Of a DNA stretch of 64,000 bases, positions 12,111 through 24,600 are shown piece by piece (position 1 is the stretch's first letter; every line of letters starts with the position of its first letter). The translations under genes were made by a program, and so were the position numbers. The notes under the pieces were generated by a model. It was not told where the DNA came from and made no database searches. It worked only from the letters and a program-made list of their open reading frames with translations. This stretch comes from Neoceratodus forsteri (lineage: Eukaryota; Chordata; Ceratodontiformes; Ceratodontidae), in NCBI GenBank assembly GCA_016271365.2, contig CM028130.1, forward strand, positions 467,637,501-467,701,500, written 5' to 3'.

Positions 12111-13478
12111 TTCACATACTGTAAATGTTCGCTCCTGCCTCATTTCTTACATTTTGCTTGATGGCTCACAAGCAATATGGAAGTTGTATACAGACAGATT
12201 CACTCAGCTCATGGTGTATAAAACAATTCAATTACTAAATTACTGAAATACATATATAATTCAGTTGAGAATCCAGTATTCTATAAGGCTTTCACATCTC
12301 ATAAAATCCATAAATCATGTACCAGAAGATGCTTGGTGCCAGAATCACATCATAAATTATGTTCAAAGATGAAAGCAAAATGATACATCCAGCATCAGAA
12401 ATTCACTATGAAATCAGTAAAATGCAGGGATCAAATCAGTTCTTCTCAGCTGGGGTACATCAGAAGGTACCTCCTACCAAATGGATGAGAAAGGGTTATA
12501 TGCAACCAATAACCAACTCATTAAGTAGGGTGGTATGCCTCCTCAAACATGTGCATCTTTATGCACCAACCTACTGTGCCCCACTGGCTGTCTTTGAATG
12601 CTCAAGTCCTCCACAGATCCTTGTAAGATTTGATAAGGCTGTTACATTCTATTACTTTCTGTGGCAAACTGCTAGCTCAAGTCATATGTCGTTTTATGAC
12701 CAAAAGTTGCCGGACTGTTTTTCCCTAATGGCAGCTGTCACCCCTTAAAAATAGATAAGAACTGTTATAATGTCTTATATCATATCAAATCTTAGGCATC
12801 TCAACAAATCACATTTCCAATTACCTCAAAAAAAAACTGTTCAAATATGTTTCCACAGAAACAACCATGACTCCGTTTAAATTTGAATTCCTTTTGTAAA
12901 AATCGTATGTTCTGAATTGAGTAACTGAAATGTGTATTATAAGAATGACTACAGCACTGGCAAAAAACACAAGGGACTTAGCCTAGCTGGTTGTTGCAAC
13001 TGCTTTGTGTGCTGAAATCAGAGATTGTATATAAGTCCGTATTCCATCTGTACAAAGTGAAATGCAAAGCGCCCAACTGGCCTGTGTTAAAGTATAGAGT
13101 GAATAAACTACCAATGCCGCTTGCTTCACCACCATGGCCGCCAGCACTTTGTCAATACTAGAACTATGAGTGTATGAGAAGAGAGTGGAAGTGGAAACAG
13201 GCAGCACTCATCAGGCACAGAACAGTGTCTTCCTCTTCACTGGGGCATTTCTGCAGGGATTTAACTAGCACATCGGTTGCATAACATCAGCGTAAAGGCG
13301 ACTGGTGAGTCAACAGTAATGGGTTGGACTAGGACTGCTGTACAAATATGAATGGAGGATGAGGTGAGCAAAAGATCAAAAAAAAAGACCGAATCTTTAT
13401 AGAAACCTCCTCTGGTGTTCGAGTTTCACTTAGAATCAACACCAGAGTTCGAGCAGGGTTCGAATCTTTCTAGAACTA

Positions 13479-13493
13479 GTTCTGACAACCCTA
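13479..13493 (-). repeat. hAT copy 1 right terminal inverted repeat
   Basis: GTTCTGACAACCCTA is the reverse complement of the left terminus and directly abuts the right target duplication AACAGTAC (13494-13501). Confidence 0.95.
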
Positions 13494-15120
13494 AACAGTA
13501 CTGAAGGTGCTCAGTAGCACTAGTCAGCAGAACAACAGAGAACAGCACTGAAGGCATTCGTTGGCACTGTTGAGCAGGAGAAAAACAGAAGACAATACTG
13601 AATGTACTCGGTGGCACTGGTGAGCAGAACAACAAAGGATAGCACTGAAGGTACTTGGCTGCCCTGATCAGAAGAACAACAGAGGATAGTACTGAAAGTG
13701 CTTGGAGGCACTCATCAGCAGAAGATGAACAGAGGACAGTACTGAAGGCACACAGTGGTACTGGTGAGCAGGAGAAAAGCAGAAGACAGTACTGAAGGTG
13801 CTCAGTGTTACTGGTCAACAGGAGAACAACAGATGACAGTACTGAAAATGTTAGGTGGTACTGGTCAGCAGGAGAACAACATAGGACAGTACTGAAGGCA
13901 CTCAGCAGTACTGTTGAGCCGGAGAACAAGAGAGGACAGTACTGAAGGTGTTCAGTGGCAATGGTCAGCAGAACAACAGAGAACAGTACTAAAGGAACTC
14001 AGGGGCACAGGTCAGCAGAGGAATAACATAGGACAGTGCTGAAGGCTCTCAGTGGCACTGGTTAGCTGTAGAACAACAGAGAACAGTACTGCAGGAGCTT
14101 GGTGGCACTGGTCAGGAGAAGAACAATACAGGACAGTACTGAAGGTGTACAGTGGTACTGGTGAGCAGTAGAAAAATAGAGGACAGTACTGAAGGCGCTC
14201 AGTAGCACTAGTCAGCAGAACAACAGAGGACAGTACTGAAGGTGTACGATGGCACTGATGAGCAGAAGAACAACAGAAGACAATACTAAATGTACTCGGT
14301 GGCACTGATGAGCAGGAGAACAACAGAGGATAGTACTGAAGGTGCTTGGAGGCCCTGATCAGAAGGACAACAACAGAGGATAGAACTGAAGGTGCTCAGT
14401 GGCACTGGTGAGCAGGAGAACAACAGGGGATAGTAATGAAGGTGCTTGGAGGCACTGATCAGCAGAAGAACAACAGAGGACAGTATTGAAGGCACACAGC
14501 GGTACTAGTGAGCAGGAGAAAAACAGAAGACAGTACTGAAGGTGTTCTGTGTCACTGGTGAACAGGAGAACAACGGGGGACAGTACTGAAGATGTTCAGT
14601 AGCACTGGTCAGCAGGAGAACAACATAGGACAACAATGAAGGCACTGAGCAGTACTGGTGAGCAGAAGAACAAGAGAGTACAGCACTGAAGGTGCTCGGT
14701 GGCAATGGCCAGCTGGAGAACAACAGAGAACAGTTAAGGTATTCAGTGGCACTGGTCAGCAGGAGAACAACACAGAACAATACTAAAGACACTCGGTGGC
14801 ACTAGTCAGCAGAACAACAGCAGACAGTACTGAAGGAACTCAGCAGTACTGGTGAGCAGGAGAACAACAGAGGAAAATACTGAAGGTGTGCAGTGGCACT
14901 GGTGAGCAGGAGAACAACACAGGACAGTACTGAAGGTTTACAGTGGTACTGGTGAGCAGTACAAGAGAGGATAGTACTGAAGGCATTCGTTGGCACTGGT
15001 GAGCAGGAGAACAATAGAAGACAATACTAAACATACTCAGTGGCACTGGTGAGCAGGAGAACAACAGATGATAGTACTGAAGGCACTCAGTGGCACTGGT
15101 GAGCAGAAGAACAACAGAGG

Positions 15121-18100
15121 ATAGTACTGAAGGTGCTTGGAGGCACTGATCATCAGAAGAACAACCGAGCAGTGAAGGCACACAGCGGTACTGGTGAGCA
15201 GGAGAAAAACAGAAGATAGTACTGAATGCGCTTGGTGTCACTGGTCCAAAGGAGAACAACAGAGGACAGTACTGAAGATGTTTGGTAGCACTGGTCAGCA
15301 GGAGAACAACATTGGACAGTAATGAAGGCACTGAGCAGTACTGGTGAGCAGGAGAACAAGAGAGGATAATACTGAAGTTTCTCAGTGGCAATGGCCAGCT
15401 GGAGAACAACATAGAACAGTTAAGGTATTCAGTGGCACTGGTCAGCAGGGGGACAACATAGGATAGTACTGAAGGCACTCAGTGGCACTGGTCAGCAGGA
15501 GAACAACAGAGGACAGTACTGCAGGTGCTTGGTGGCACTGATCAGCAGGAGAACAACAGAGGTCTGTACTGAAGGTGTTCGGTGGCAGTGGTGGGTAGAA
15601 GAACATTAGAGAGCAGTACTGAAGGTGCTTGGCAGTACTGCTGAGCAGAAGAATGACAAAGGACAGTTCTGAAGGCACTCGGTGGCACTGGTGAGCAGGA
15701 GAACAACAGAGGACAGTACTGAAGGTGCTCAGTGGCACTGGTTAGCAGGAGAACAACAGAGGACATTACTGAAGGCGCACAGTGGCACTGATCAGCAGTA
15801 GAACAACAGAGGATAGAACTAAAGGCATTTGGTGGTGCTGGTGAGCAGGAGAACAACAGAGAACAGTACTGAAGACACTCGGTGGCACAGGTCATCAGAA
15901 CAACAGCGTACAGTACTGAAGGCTCTCAGCAGCACTGGTGAGCAGGAGAACAACAGATGACAGTACTGAAGGTGTGCAGTGGTACTTTTGAGCAGGAGAA
16001 CAACACAGGACAGTACTGAAGGTGCTCAGTAGCACTGGTCAGGAGCAAAACACAGGACAGTACTGAAGGCATTCGGTGGCACTGGTGAGCAGGAGAACAA
16101 CAGAAGACAGCACAGAAGGTGTTAAGTAGCACTGGTGAGCAGGAGAACAACAGAGGATAGTACTAAAGGTGGTTGTAGGCCCTGATCTGCAGGAGAACAG
16201 CAGAGGATAGAACTGAAGGCACTCAGTGGCACTGGTCAGCAGGGGGAACAAAAGGGACAGTACTGCAGGCACTCAGAGGCACTGCTCAGCAGAAGAAAAA
16301 CAGAGGACAGTCCTGAATGTGCTCGGTGGCACAGGTGGGTAGGAGAACATTAGAGAGCAGTACTGAAGGTGATCGGCAGTACTGGTGAGCAGAAGAACAA
16401 CAAAGGAGAGTACTGAAGGTACTTGGTGGCTCTGGTCAGTGAAGAACAAAAGGGACTTTACTAGAGGCACCCAGTGGAACTGTTAAGCAGAAAACATCAG
16501 AGGACAGCACTGAAGGTAGTCGGTGGCACTGATCAGCAAGGAGAACAACAGAGGACAGTACTGAAGGTACTTAGTGGCACTGGTCAGCAAGAGAATAACA
16601 GAGGACAGTACTGCAGGCACACAGTGGCACTGGCAAGCAGGAGAACTACAGAGGACACAACTGAAGGTGCTCAATGGCACTGGTCAGCAGAACAACAGAG
16701 GAGAGTACTAAAGGCATTCGGTGACACTTTTGAACAGGAGAACAACAGAGAACAGTATTGAAGGTGCTCGGTGACTCTGGTGAACAGAAGAACAACAGAG
16801 GACAGTACTGAAGGTGCTCAGTGGCACTGGTCAGCAAGAGAATAACAGAGGACAGTACTGAAGGGAAGCAGTGGCACTGGAGAGCAGGAGAACAACAGAG
16901 GATAGTACTGAAGGTGCTTGGAGGCACTGATCATCAGAAGAACAACCGAGCAGTGAAGGCACACAGCGGTACTGGTGAGCAGGAGAAAAACAGAAGATAG
17001 TACTGAATGCGCTTGGTGTCACTGGTCCAAAGGAGAACAACAGAGGACAGTACTGAAGATGTTTGGTAGCACTGGTCAGCAGGAGAACAACATTGGACAG
17101 TAATGAAGGCACTGAGCAGTACTGGTGAGCAGGAGAACAAGAGAGGATAATACTGAAGTTTCTCAGTGGCAATGACCAGCTGGAGAACAACATAGAACAG
17201 TTAAGGTATTCAGTGGCACTGGTCAGCAGGGGGACAACATAGGATAGTACTGAAGGCACTCAGTGGCACTGGTCAGCAGGAGAACAACAGAGGACAGTAC
17301 TGCAGGTGCTTGGTGGCACTGATCAGCAGGAGAACAACAGAGGTCTGTACTGAAGGTGTTCGGTGGCAGTGTGGGTAGAAGAACATTAGAGAGCAGTACT
17401 GAAAGGTGCTTGGCAGTACTGCTGAGCAGAAGAACGACAAAGGACAGTTCTGAAGGCACTCGGTGGCACTGGTGAGTGAGGAGAACAACAGAGGACAGTA
17501 CTGAAGGTGCTCAGTGGCACTGGTTAGCAGGAGAACAACAGAGGACATTACTGAAGGCGCACAGTGGCACTGATCAGCAGTAGAACAACAGAGGATAGAA
17601 CTAAAGGCATTTGGTGGTGCTGGTGAGCAGGAGAACAACAGAGAACAGTACTGAAGACACTCGGTGGCACAGGTCATCAGAACAACAGAGTACAGTACTG
17701 AAGGCTCTCAGCAGCACTGGTGAGCAGGAGAACAACAGATGACAGTACTGAAGGTGTGCAGTGGTACTTTTGAGCAGGAGAACAACACAGGACAGTACTG
17801 AAGGTGCTCAGTAGCACTGGTCAGGAGCAAAACACAGGACAGTACTGAAGGCATTCGGTGGCACTGGTGAGCAGGAGAACAACAGAAGACAGCACAGAAG
17901 GTGTTAAGTAGCACTGGTGAGCAGGAGAACAACAGAGGATAGTACTAAAGGTGGTTGTAGGCCCTGATCTGCAGGAGAACAGCAGAGGATAGAACTGAAG
18001 GCACTCAGTGGCACTGGTCAGCAGGGGGGGAACAAAAGGGACAGTACTGCAGGCACTCAGAGGCACTGCTCAGCAGAAGAAAAACAGAGGACAGTCCTGA

Positions 18101-18682
18101 ATGTGCTCGGTGGCACAGGTGGGTAGGAGAACATTAGAGAGCAGTACTGAAGGTGATCGGCAGTACTGGTGAGCAGAAGAACAACAAAGGAGAGTACTGA
18201 AGGTACTTGGTGGCTCTGGTCAGTAGAAGAACAAAAGAGGACTTTACTGAAGGCACCCAGTGGAACTGTTAAGCAGAAAAACATCAGAGGACAGCACTGA
18301 AGGTAGTCGGTGGCACTGATCAGCAAGGAGAACAACAGAGGACAGTACTGAAGGCACTTAGTGGCACTGGTCAGCGAGAGAATAACAGAGGACAGTACTG
18401 CAGGCACACAGTGGCACTGGCAAGCAGGAGAACTACAGAGGACACAACTGAAGGTGCTCAATGGCACTGGTCAGCAGAACAACAGAGGAGAGTACTAAAG
18501 GCATTCGGTGACACTTTTGAACAGGAGAACAACAGAGAACAGTATTGAAGGTGCTCGGTGACTCTGGTGAACAGAAGAACAACAGAGGACAGTACTGAAG
18601 GTGCTCAGTGGCACTGGTCAGCAAGAGAATAACAGAGGACAGTACTGAAGGGAAGCAGTGGCACTGGAGAGCAGGAGAACAA
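15121..18682. repeat. Near-identical 1.78-kb tandem duplication in block 2
   Basis: The word AGGCACTGATCATCAG at 15141 recurs at 16922, an offset of 1781 bp. Sequence order is then conserved unit by unit, including rare variants: ACAACCGAGCAGTG, TTGGTAGCAC and TCAGGAGCAAAACACAGG. Differences are single bases and a G-run length change (16231 against 18023). The copies are about 15121-16901 and 16902-18682. The left copy's end, GAAGGGAAGCAGTGGCACTG (16862), matches the right copy's end at 18651. It reflects one recent unequal-exchange or replication event covering some 36 units. Confidence 0.9.
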
Positions 18683-21600
18683 CAGAGGACAGTACTGAAG
18701 GTGCTCAGTAGCACTGGTCAGCAGAACAAAAGAGAACAATACTGAAGGCGTTTGGTGGCACTGATCAGCAGGAGAATAACAGAGGACAGAACTAAAGATA
18801 TTCGGTGGAACTGGTGAGCAGAACAACAGAGAACTGTACTGCAGGCACTCAGTGACACTGGTCAGCAGAACAACAGCGGAAAGTACTGAAGGCACTCAGC
18901 GGTACTGGTAAGCAGGAGAACAACAGAGGACAGTACTGGAGGCGCTCAGTAGCACTGGTCAGCAGAATAACAGAGGACAGTACTGAAGGCATTCAGTGGC
19001 ACTTGTGAGCAGGAGAACAACAGAAGACAGTACTGATGGTGCTCGGTGGCACTGGTGAGCAGGAGAACAACAGAGGACAGTACTGAAGGCGCTCAGTAGC
19101 ACTAGTCAGTAGAACAACATAGGACAGTAATGAAGGCGTTCATTGGCACTGGTGAGCAGGAGAACAACAGAAGACAATACTAAACGTACTCTGTGGCACT
19201 GGTGAGCAGGAGAACAACAGAGGATAGTACTGAAGGTGCATGGAGGCCCTGATCAGAAGGACAACAACAGAGGATAGAACTGAAGGTGCTCAGTGGCACT
19301 GGTGAGCAGGTGAATAACAGAGGATAGTACTGAAGGTACTTGGAGGCACTGATTGCAGAAGAACAACAGAGGACAGTATTGAAGGCACACAGTGGTACTG
19401 GTGAGCAGGAGAAAAACAGAAGACAGTAATGAAGGCACTCAGTGTCATTGGTCAACAGGAGAATATCAGAGGACAGTACTGCAGGCACGCAGTGGCACTG
19501 GCAAGCAGGAGATCAACAGAGGACACAACTGAAGGTGCTCGATGGCACTGGTCAGCAGAGCATCAGAGGAGAGTACTAAAGGAAGTCAGTGGCACTTTTG
19601 AACAAGAGAACAACAGAGAACTGTACTGAAGGCACTCTGTGACACTGGTCAGCAGAACAACAGCGGACAGTACTGAAGGCACTCAGCGGTACTGGTGAGC
19701 AGGAGAACAACAGAGGACAGTACTGGAGGAGGCATTTGCACTGGTCAGCAGAACAAGAGAGGACATTACTCAAGGTGCTCATTGGCACTGGCCAGCAGGA
19801 GAACAGAGAGCAGTACTGAAGACATTCAGTGGCACTGGTCAGCAGGGGAACAACAAAGGACAGTACTGAAGGCACTCAGTGGCATTGGTCAGCAGGAGAA
19901 CAACAGAGGACAGTTCTAAAGGTGTTTGGTGGCTGAAGGTGTTCGGTGGCACTGGTAGGTAGGAGAACAGTAGCGAGCAGTACTGAAGGTGCTCAGCAGT
20001 ACTGGTGAGCAGAAGAACAAGAAAGGACAGTGCTGAGGGCACTCAGTGGCACTGATGAGCTGGAGAACAGGAGAGGACAGTACTGAAGGTGTATGGTGGC
20101 ACTGGCCTGCAGCAGAACAACAGAGGACAGAACTGAAGGCACTCGGTTGCACTGGTCTGCAGAACAGCAGCAGACAGTACTGAAGACACTCAGCAGTACT
20201 GGTGAGCAGGAGAACAACAGAGGGCAGTACTAGAGGTGCTCAGTAGCACTGGTCAGCAGAACAACACAGGACAGTACTGAATGTATTCAGTGGCACTTGT
20301 GAGCAGGAGAACAACATAAGACAGTACTGATGGTGCTCGGTGGCACTGGTGAGCAGGAGAACAACAGAGGATAGAAGTGAAGGTGCATGGAGGCACTGAT
20401 CAGCAGGAGAATAACAGAGGACAGTACTGAAGGTGCACAGTGGTACTGGTGAGCAGTAGAAAAACAGAAGACCGTACTGAAGGCACTCAGTAGCACTAGT
20501 CAGCAGAACAACAGAGGACAGTACTGAAATCGTTCGTTGGCACTGGTGAGCAGGAGAACAACAGAAGACAATACTAAACGTACTTGGTGGCACTGGTGAG
20601 CAGGAGAACAACAGAGGATAGTACTGAAGGTGCTTGGAGGCCCTGATCAGAAGGACAACAACAGAGGATAGAACTGAAGGTGCTTGGTGGCACTGGTGAG
20701 CAGGAGAACAACAGGGGATAGTAATGAAGGTGCTTGGAGGCACTGATCAGCAGAAGAACAACAGAGGATAGTACTGAAGGCACACAGCGGTACTAGTGAG
20801 CAGGAGAAAAACAGAAGACAGTACTGAAGGTGTTCTGTGTCATTGGTCAACAGGAGAACCTCAGAGGACCTTACTTAAGGCACTTAGTGGCACTGGTTAG
20901 CAAGAGAATAACAGAGGACAGTACTGCAGGCACGCAGTGGCACTGGCAAGCAGGAGAACAACAGAGGACACAACTGAAGGTGCTCGATGGCACTGGTCAG
21001 CAGAACAACAGAGGAGAGTACTAAAGGCATTTGGTCGCACTTTTGAATAGGAGAACAACAGAGGACATTACTAAAGGCACTTGGTGGCACCGTTGAACAG
21101 GAGAACAACGGAGAACAGTACTGAAGGTGCTCGGTGACTCTGTTGAACAGAAGAACAACAGAGGACAGTACTGAAGGTGCTCAGTAGCACTGATCAGCAG
21201 GACAACAACAGAGGAGAGTACTGAAGGTGCTCAGTGGCACAGGTCAGCAAGATAATAACAGAGGACAGTACTGAAGGAAAGCAGTGGCACTGGAGAGCAG
21301 GAGAACAACAGAGGACAGTACTGAAGGTGCTCAGCAGCACTGGTCAGCAAAACAAAAGAGAACGGTACTGAAGGTGTTCAGTGGCACTGATCAGCAGGAG
21401 AACAACAGAGGACAGAACTAAAGATATTCAGTGGAACTGGTGAGCAGGAGAACAACAGAGAACTGTACTGAAGGCACTTGGTGACACTGATCAGCACAAC
21501 AACAGTGGACAGTACTGAAGGCACTCAGCGGTACTGGTGAGCAGAAGAACAACTAAGGACAGTACTGGAGGTGCTCAGTAGCACTGGTCAGCAGAACAAG

Positions 21601-24600
21601 ACGGGACAGTACTGAAGGTGCTTGGAGGCACTGGCCAGCCGGAGAACAGAGAACAGTACTGAAGGCACTCAGTGGCACTGGTTATCAGGGGAACAACAGA
21701 GGACAGTTCTAAAGGTGTTCGGTGGCTGAAGGTGTTCGGTGGCACTGGTGGGTAGGAGAACAGTAGCGAGCAGTACTGAAGGTGCTCAGCAGTATTGGTG
21801 AGCAGAAGAACAACAAAGGACAGTGCTGAGGGCACTCAGTGCCACTGGTGAGCTGGAGAACAGGAAAGGACAGTACTGAAGGTGTTCGGTGGCACTGACC
21901 TGCAGCAGAACAACAGAGGACAGATCTAAAGACATTCAGTGGCACTGGTGAGCAGGAGAACAACAGAGAACAGTACTGAAGGCACTTGGTGGCACTGGTC
22001 AGCAGAACAACAATGGACAGTACTGAAGGCACTCAGTGGAAGTGGTGAACAGAAGAACAACAGATGACTGTACTTAAAGTACTCAGTGGCACTGGTGAGA
22101 AGGAGAAGAAAAGAGGATTGTATTGGAGCTGCTTGGAGACCATGATCATAAGGAAAACAACAGAGGATAGAACTGAAGGTGCTCGGTGGCACTGGTGAGC
22201 AGGAGAACAACAGAGGATAGTACTGAAGGTGCTCAGTTGCAGTGGTCAGCAGAAGAACAACAGAGGACAGAACTAAAGGCATTCAGTGGCACTGGTAAAC
22301 AGGAGAACAACAGAGAACATATACTGAAGGCATTCAGTGGCACTGGTCAGCAGAAGAACAGCGGACAGTACTGAAGGCACTCAGTGCTACTGGTGAGCAG
22401 AACAACAGAGGACAGTACTGAAGGTGTGTAGTGATACTGGCGAGCAGAAGAACAGCAGAGGACATTAGTGAAGGTACTCAGTAGCACTGGTCAGCAGAAC
22501 AACAGAGGATAGTACTGAAGGCGTCCGGAGGCACTGGTGAGCAGGAGAACAGTAGAAGACAGTACTGAAGGTGATCGGTGACACTGGTGAGCAGGAGAAC
22601 AGCAGAGGGTAGTATGAAAGGTGCTTGAAGGCCCTGATCAGCAGGAGAACAACAGAGGATAGAACTGAAGGTGCTTGGAGGCACTGATCAGCAGGAGAAC
22701 AACAGAGGACAGTACTGAATGTGCACAGCAGTACTGGTCAGCAGGAGAACAACAGAGGACAGTACTAAAGGCATTCGGTGACACTTGTCAGCAGGAGAAC
22801 AACAGAGATCAGTACTAAAGGCACTCAGTACTGGACAGCAAGGGAACAACATAGGACAATACTGAAGGCACTCGGTGGCACTGGTCAGCAGGAAAACAAC
22901 AGAGGACAGTACTGCAGGTGCTCGGTGGCACTGGTCAGCAGGAGAAAAACAGAGGACAGTATTGAAGGTGTTCAATGGCATTGGTGGGTAGGAGCACATC
23001 AGAGAGCAGTACTGAAGGTGGTCGGCAGTACTGTTGAGCAGAAGAACAACAAAGGACAGTACTGAAGTCACTCGGTGGCACTGGTGAGCAGGTGAACAAC
23101 AGAGAACAGTACTGAAGGGGCTCAGCGGGTACTGGCAAGCAGGAGAACAACAGAGGAGAGTGCTGAAGGTGCTTAGTTGCACTGGTCAGCAGGAGAACAA
23201 CAGAGAACAGAACTAAAGGTATTCAATGGCACTGGTGAGCAGGAGAACAACAGAGAATAATACGGAAGGCATTCGGTGGCACTGGTCAGCAGAAGAACAG
23301 CGGAAAGTACTGAAGGCACTCAGCGGTACTGGTGAGCAGAAGAACAACAGAAGAAAGTACTTAATGTGGGCAGTGGCACTGGTGAGCAGGAGAACAATAG
23401 ATTACAGTACTGAAGGCACTCAGTAGCACTAGTCAGCAGAACAACAGAGGACAGTACTGAAGGCGTTCGTTGGAACTGGTGAGCAGGAGAACAACAGAAG
23501 AGAATACTAAACGTACTCGGTGGCACTGGTGAGCAGGAGAACAACAGAGGATAGTATTGAAGGTGCTTGGAGGCCCTGATCAGAAGGAGAACAACAGAGG
23601 ATAGTACTGAAAGCACACAGCAGTACTGGTGAGCAGGAGAACAACCAAAGACAGTTCAAAAGGCATTCGGTAGCATTGGTCAGCAGAACAACAGCAGACA
23701 GTACTGAAAGCACTCAGCGGTTCTGGTGAGCAGGAGAACAACAGAGGACAGTACTGGAGGTGCTCAGTAGCACTGGTCAGCAGAACAACAGAGAACAGTA
23801 CTGAATGCGTTTGGTGGCACTGGTGAGCAGGAGAACAACAGAAGACAGTACTGAAGATTACTGAAGATGCTCAGTTGCACTGGTGAGCAGGAGAACAACA
23901 GAGGATAGTGCAGAAGGTGCTTGGAGACCCTGATCAGCACAAGAACAACAGAGGATAGAACTGAAGGTGCATGGAGGCATGATCAGCAGGAGAACAACCG
24001 AGGACAGTACTGAAGGTGAACAGCAGTATTAGTGAGCAGGAGAACAACATAAGACTACTAAAGGCATTCAGCAGTACTGGTGAGCAGGAGAACAAGAGAG
24101 CACTGTTCTGAGGGTACTCAGTGGCACTTGTCAGCAGGAGAACAACAGAGGACAGCAATGAAGGTGCTCAGTGGCACTGGTCCGCATGAGAATAACAGAG
24201 GACAGTACTGAAGGCACACATTGGCACTGGCAAGAAGGAAAACAAAAGAGGACACAACTGAAGGTGCTTGATGGTACTCATCAGCAGAACAGAGGACGGC
24301 AATAAAGGCATTCGGTGGCACTTTTGAACAGGAGAAAAACAGGAAACAGTACTGAAGGCACTTGCTGGCACCAGTGAACAGGAGAACAACAGAGAACTGA
24401 ACTGAAGGTGCCCGGTGACTCTGGTGAACAGAAGAACAACAGAGGAAAGTACTGAAGGTGCTTATGGCACTGATCAGCAGGAGAACAACAGAGAAGAGTA
24501 CTGAAGGTGTTCAGTGGCACTGGTCAACAAGAGAGTAACAGAGGACAGTACTGATGGCAAGCAGTAGCACTGGTAAGCAGGAGAACAACAGAGGACAGTA

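Larger units (their letters stand above)
11312..13493 (-). mobile_element. Non-autonomous hAT transposon, 2182 bp
   Basis: The element is bounded by a perfect 15-bp terminal inverted repeat, TAGGGTTGTCAGAAC (11312-11326 and 13479-13493), and flanked by the 8-bp duplication AACAGTAC. Just inside the left end (11330-11410) are clustered GTTCTAGAAC-like subterminal words. Inside the right end are GGTTCGAATCTTTC and an AACACCAGAG/CTCTGGTGTT pair. Its left end matches the right end of the larger hAT copy at 27820-37371, and its right end matches that copy's left end, so it is in the opposite (minus) orientation. Similarity to the larger copy also continues past the subterminal words for roughly 60 bp around 11410-11475. 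No BED finger or hAT transposase motif was seen in any frame; open frames at 11761-12246 and 12359-12748 look fortuitous. It is probably an internally deleted or replaced derivative mobilised in trans. Confidence 0.93.

Noticed and set aside
11761..12748. 161- and 129-residue frames inside the small hAT as a possible captured gene
   Set aside because: No recognisable domain, no BED or hAT blocks, and part of the first frame lies over a short tandem repeat.
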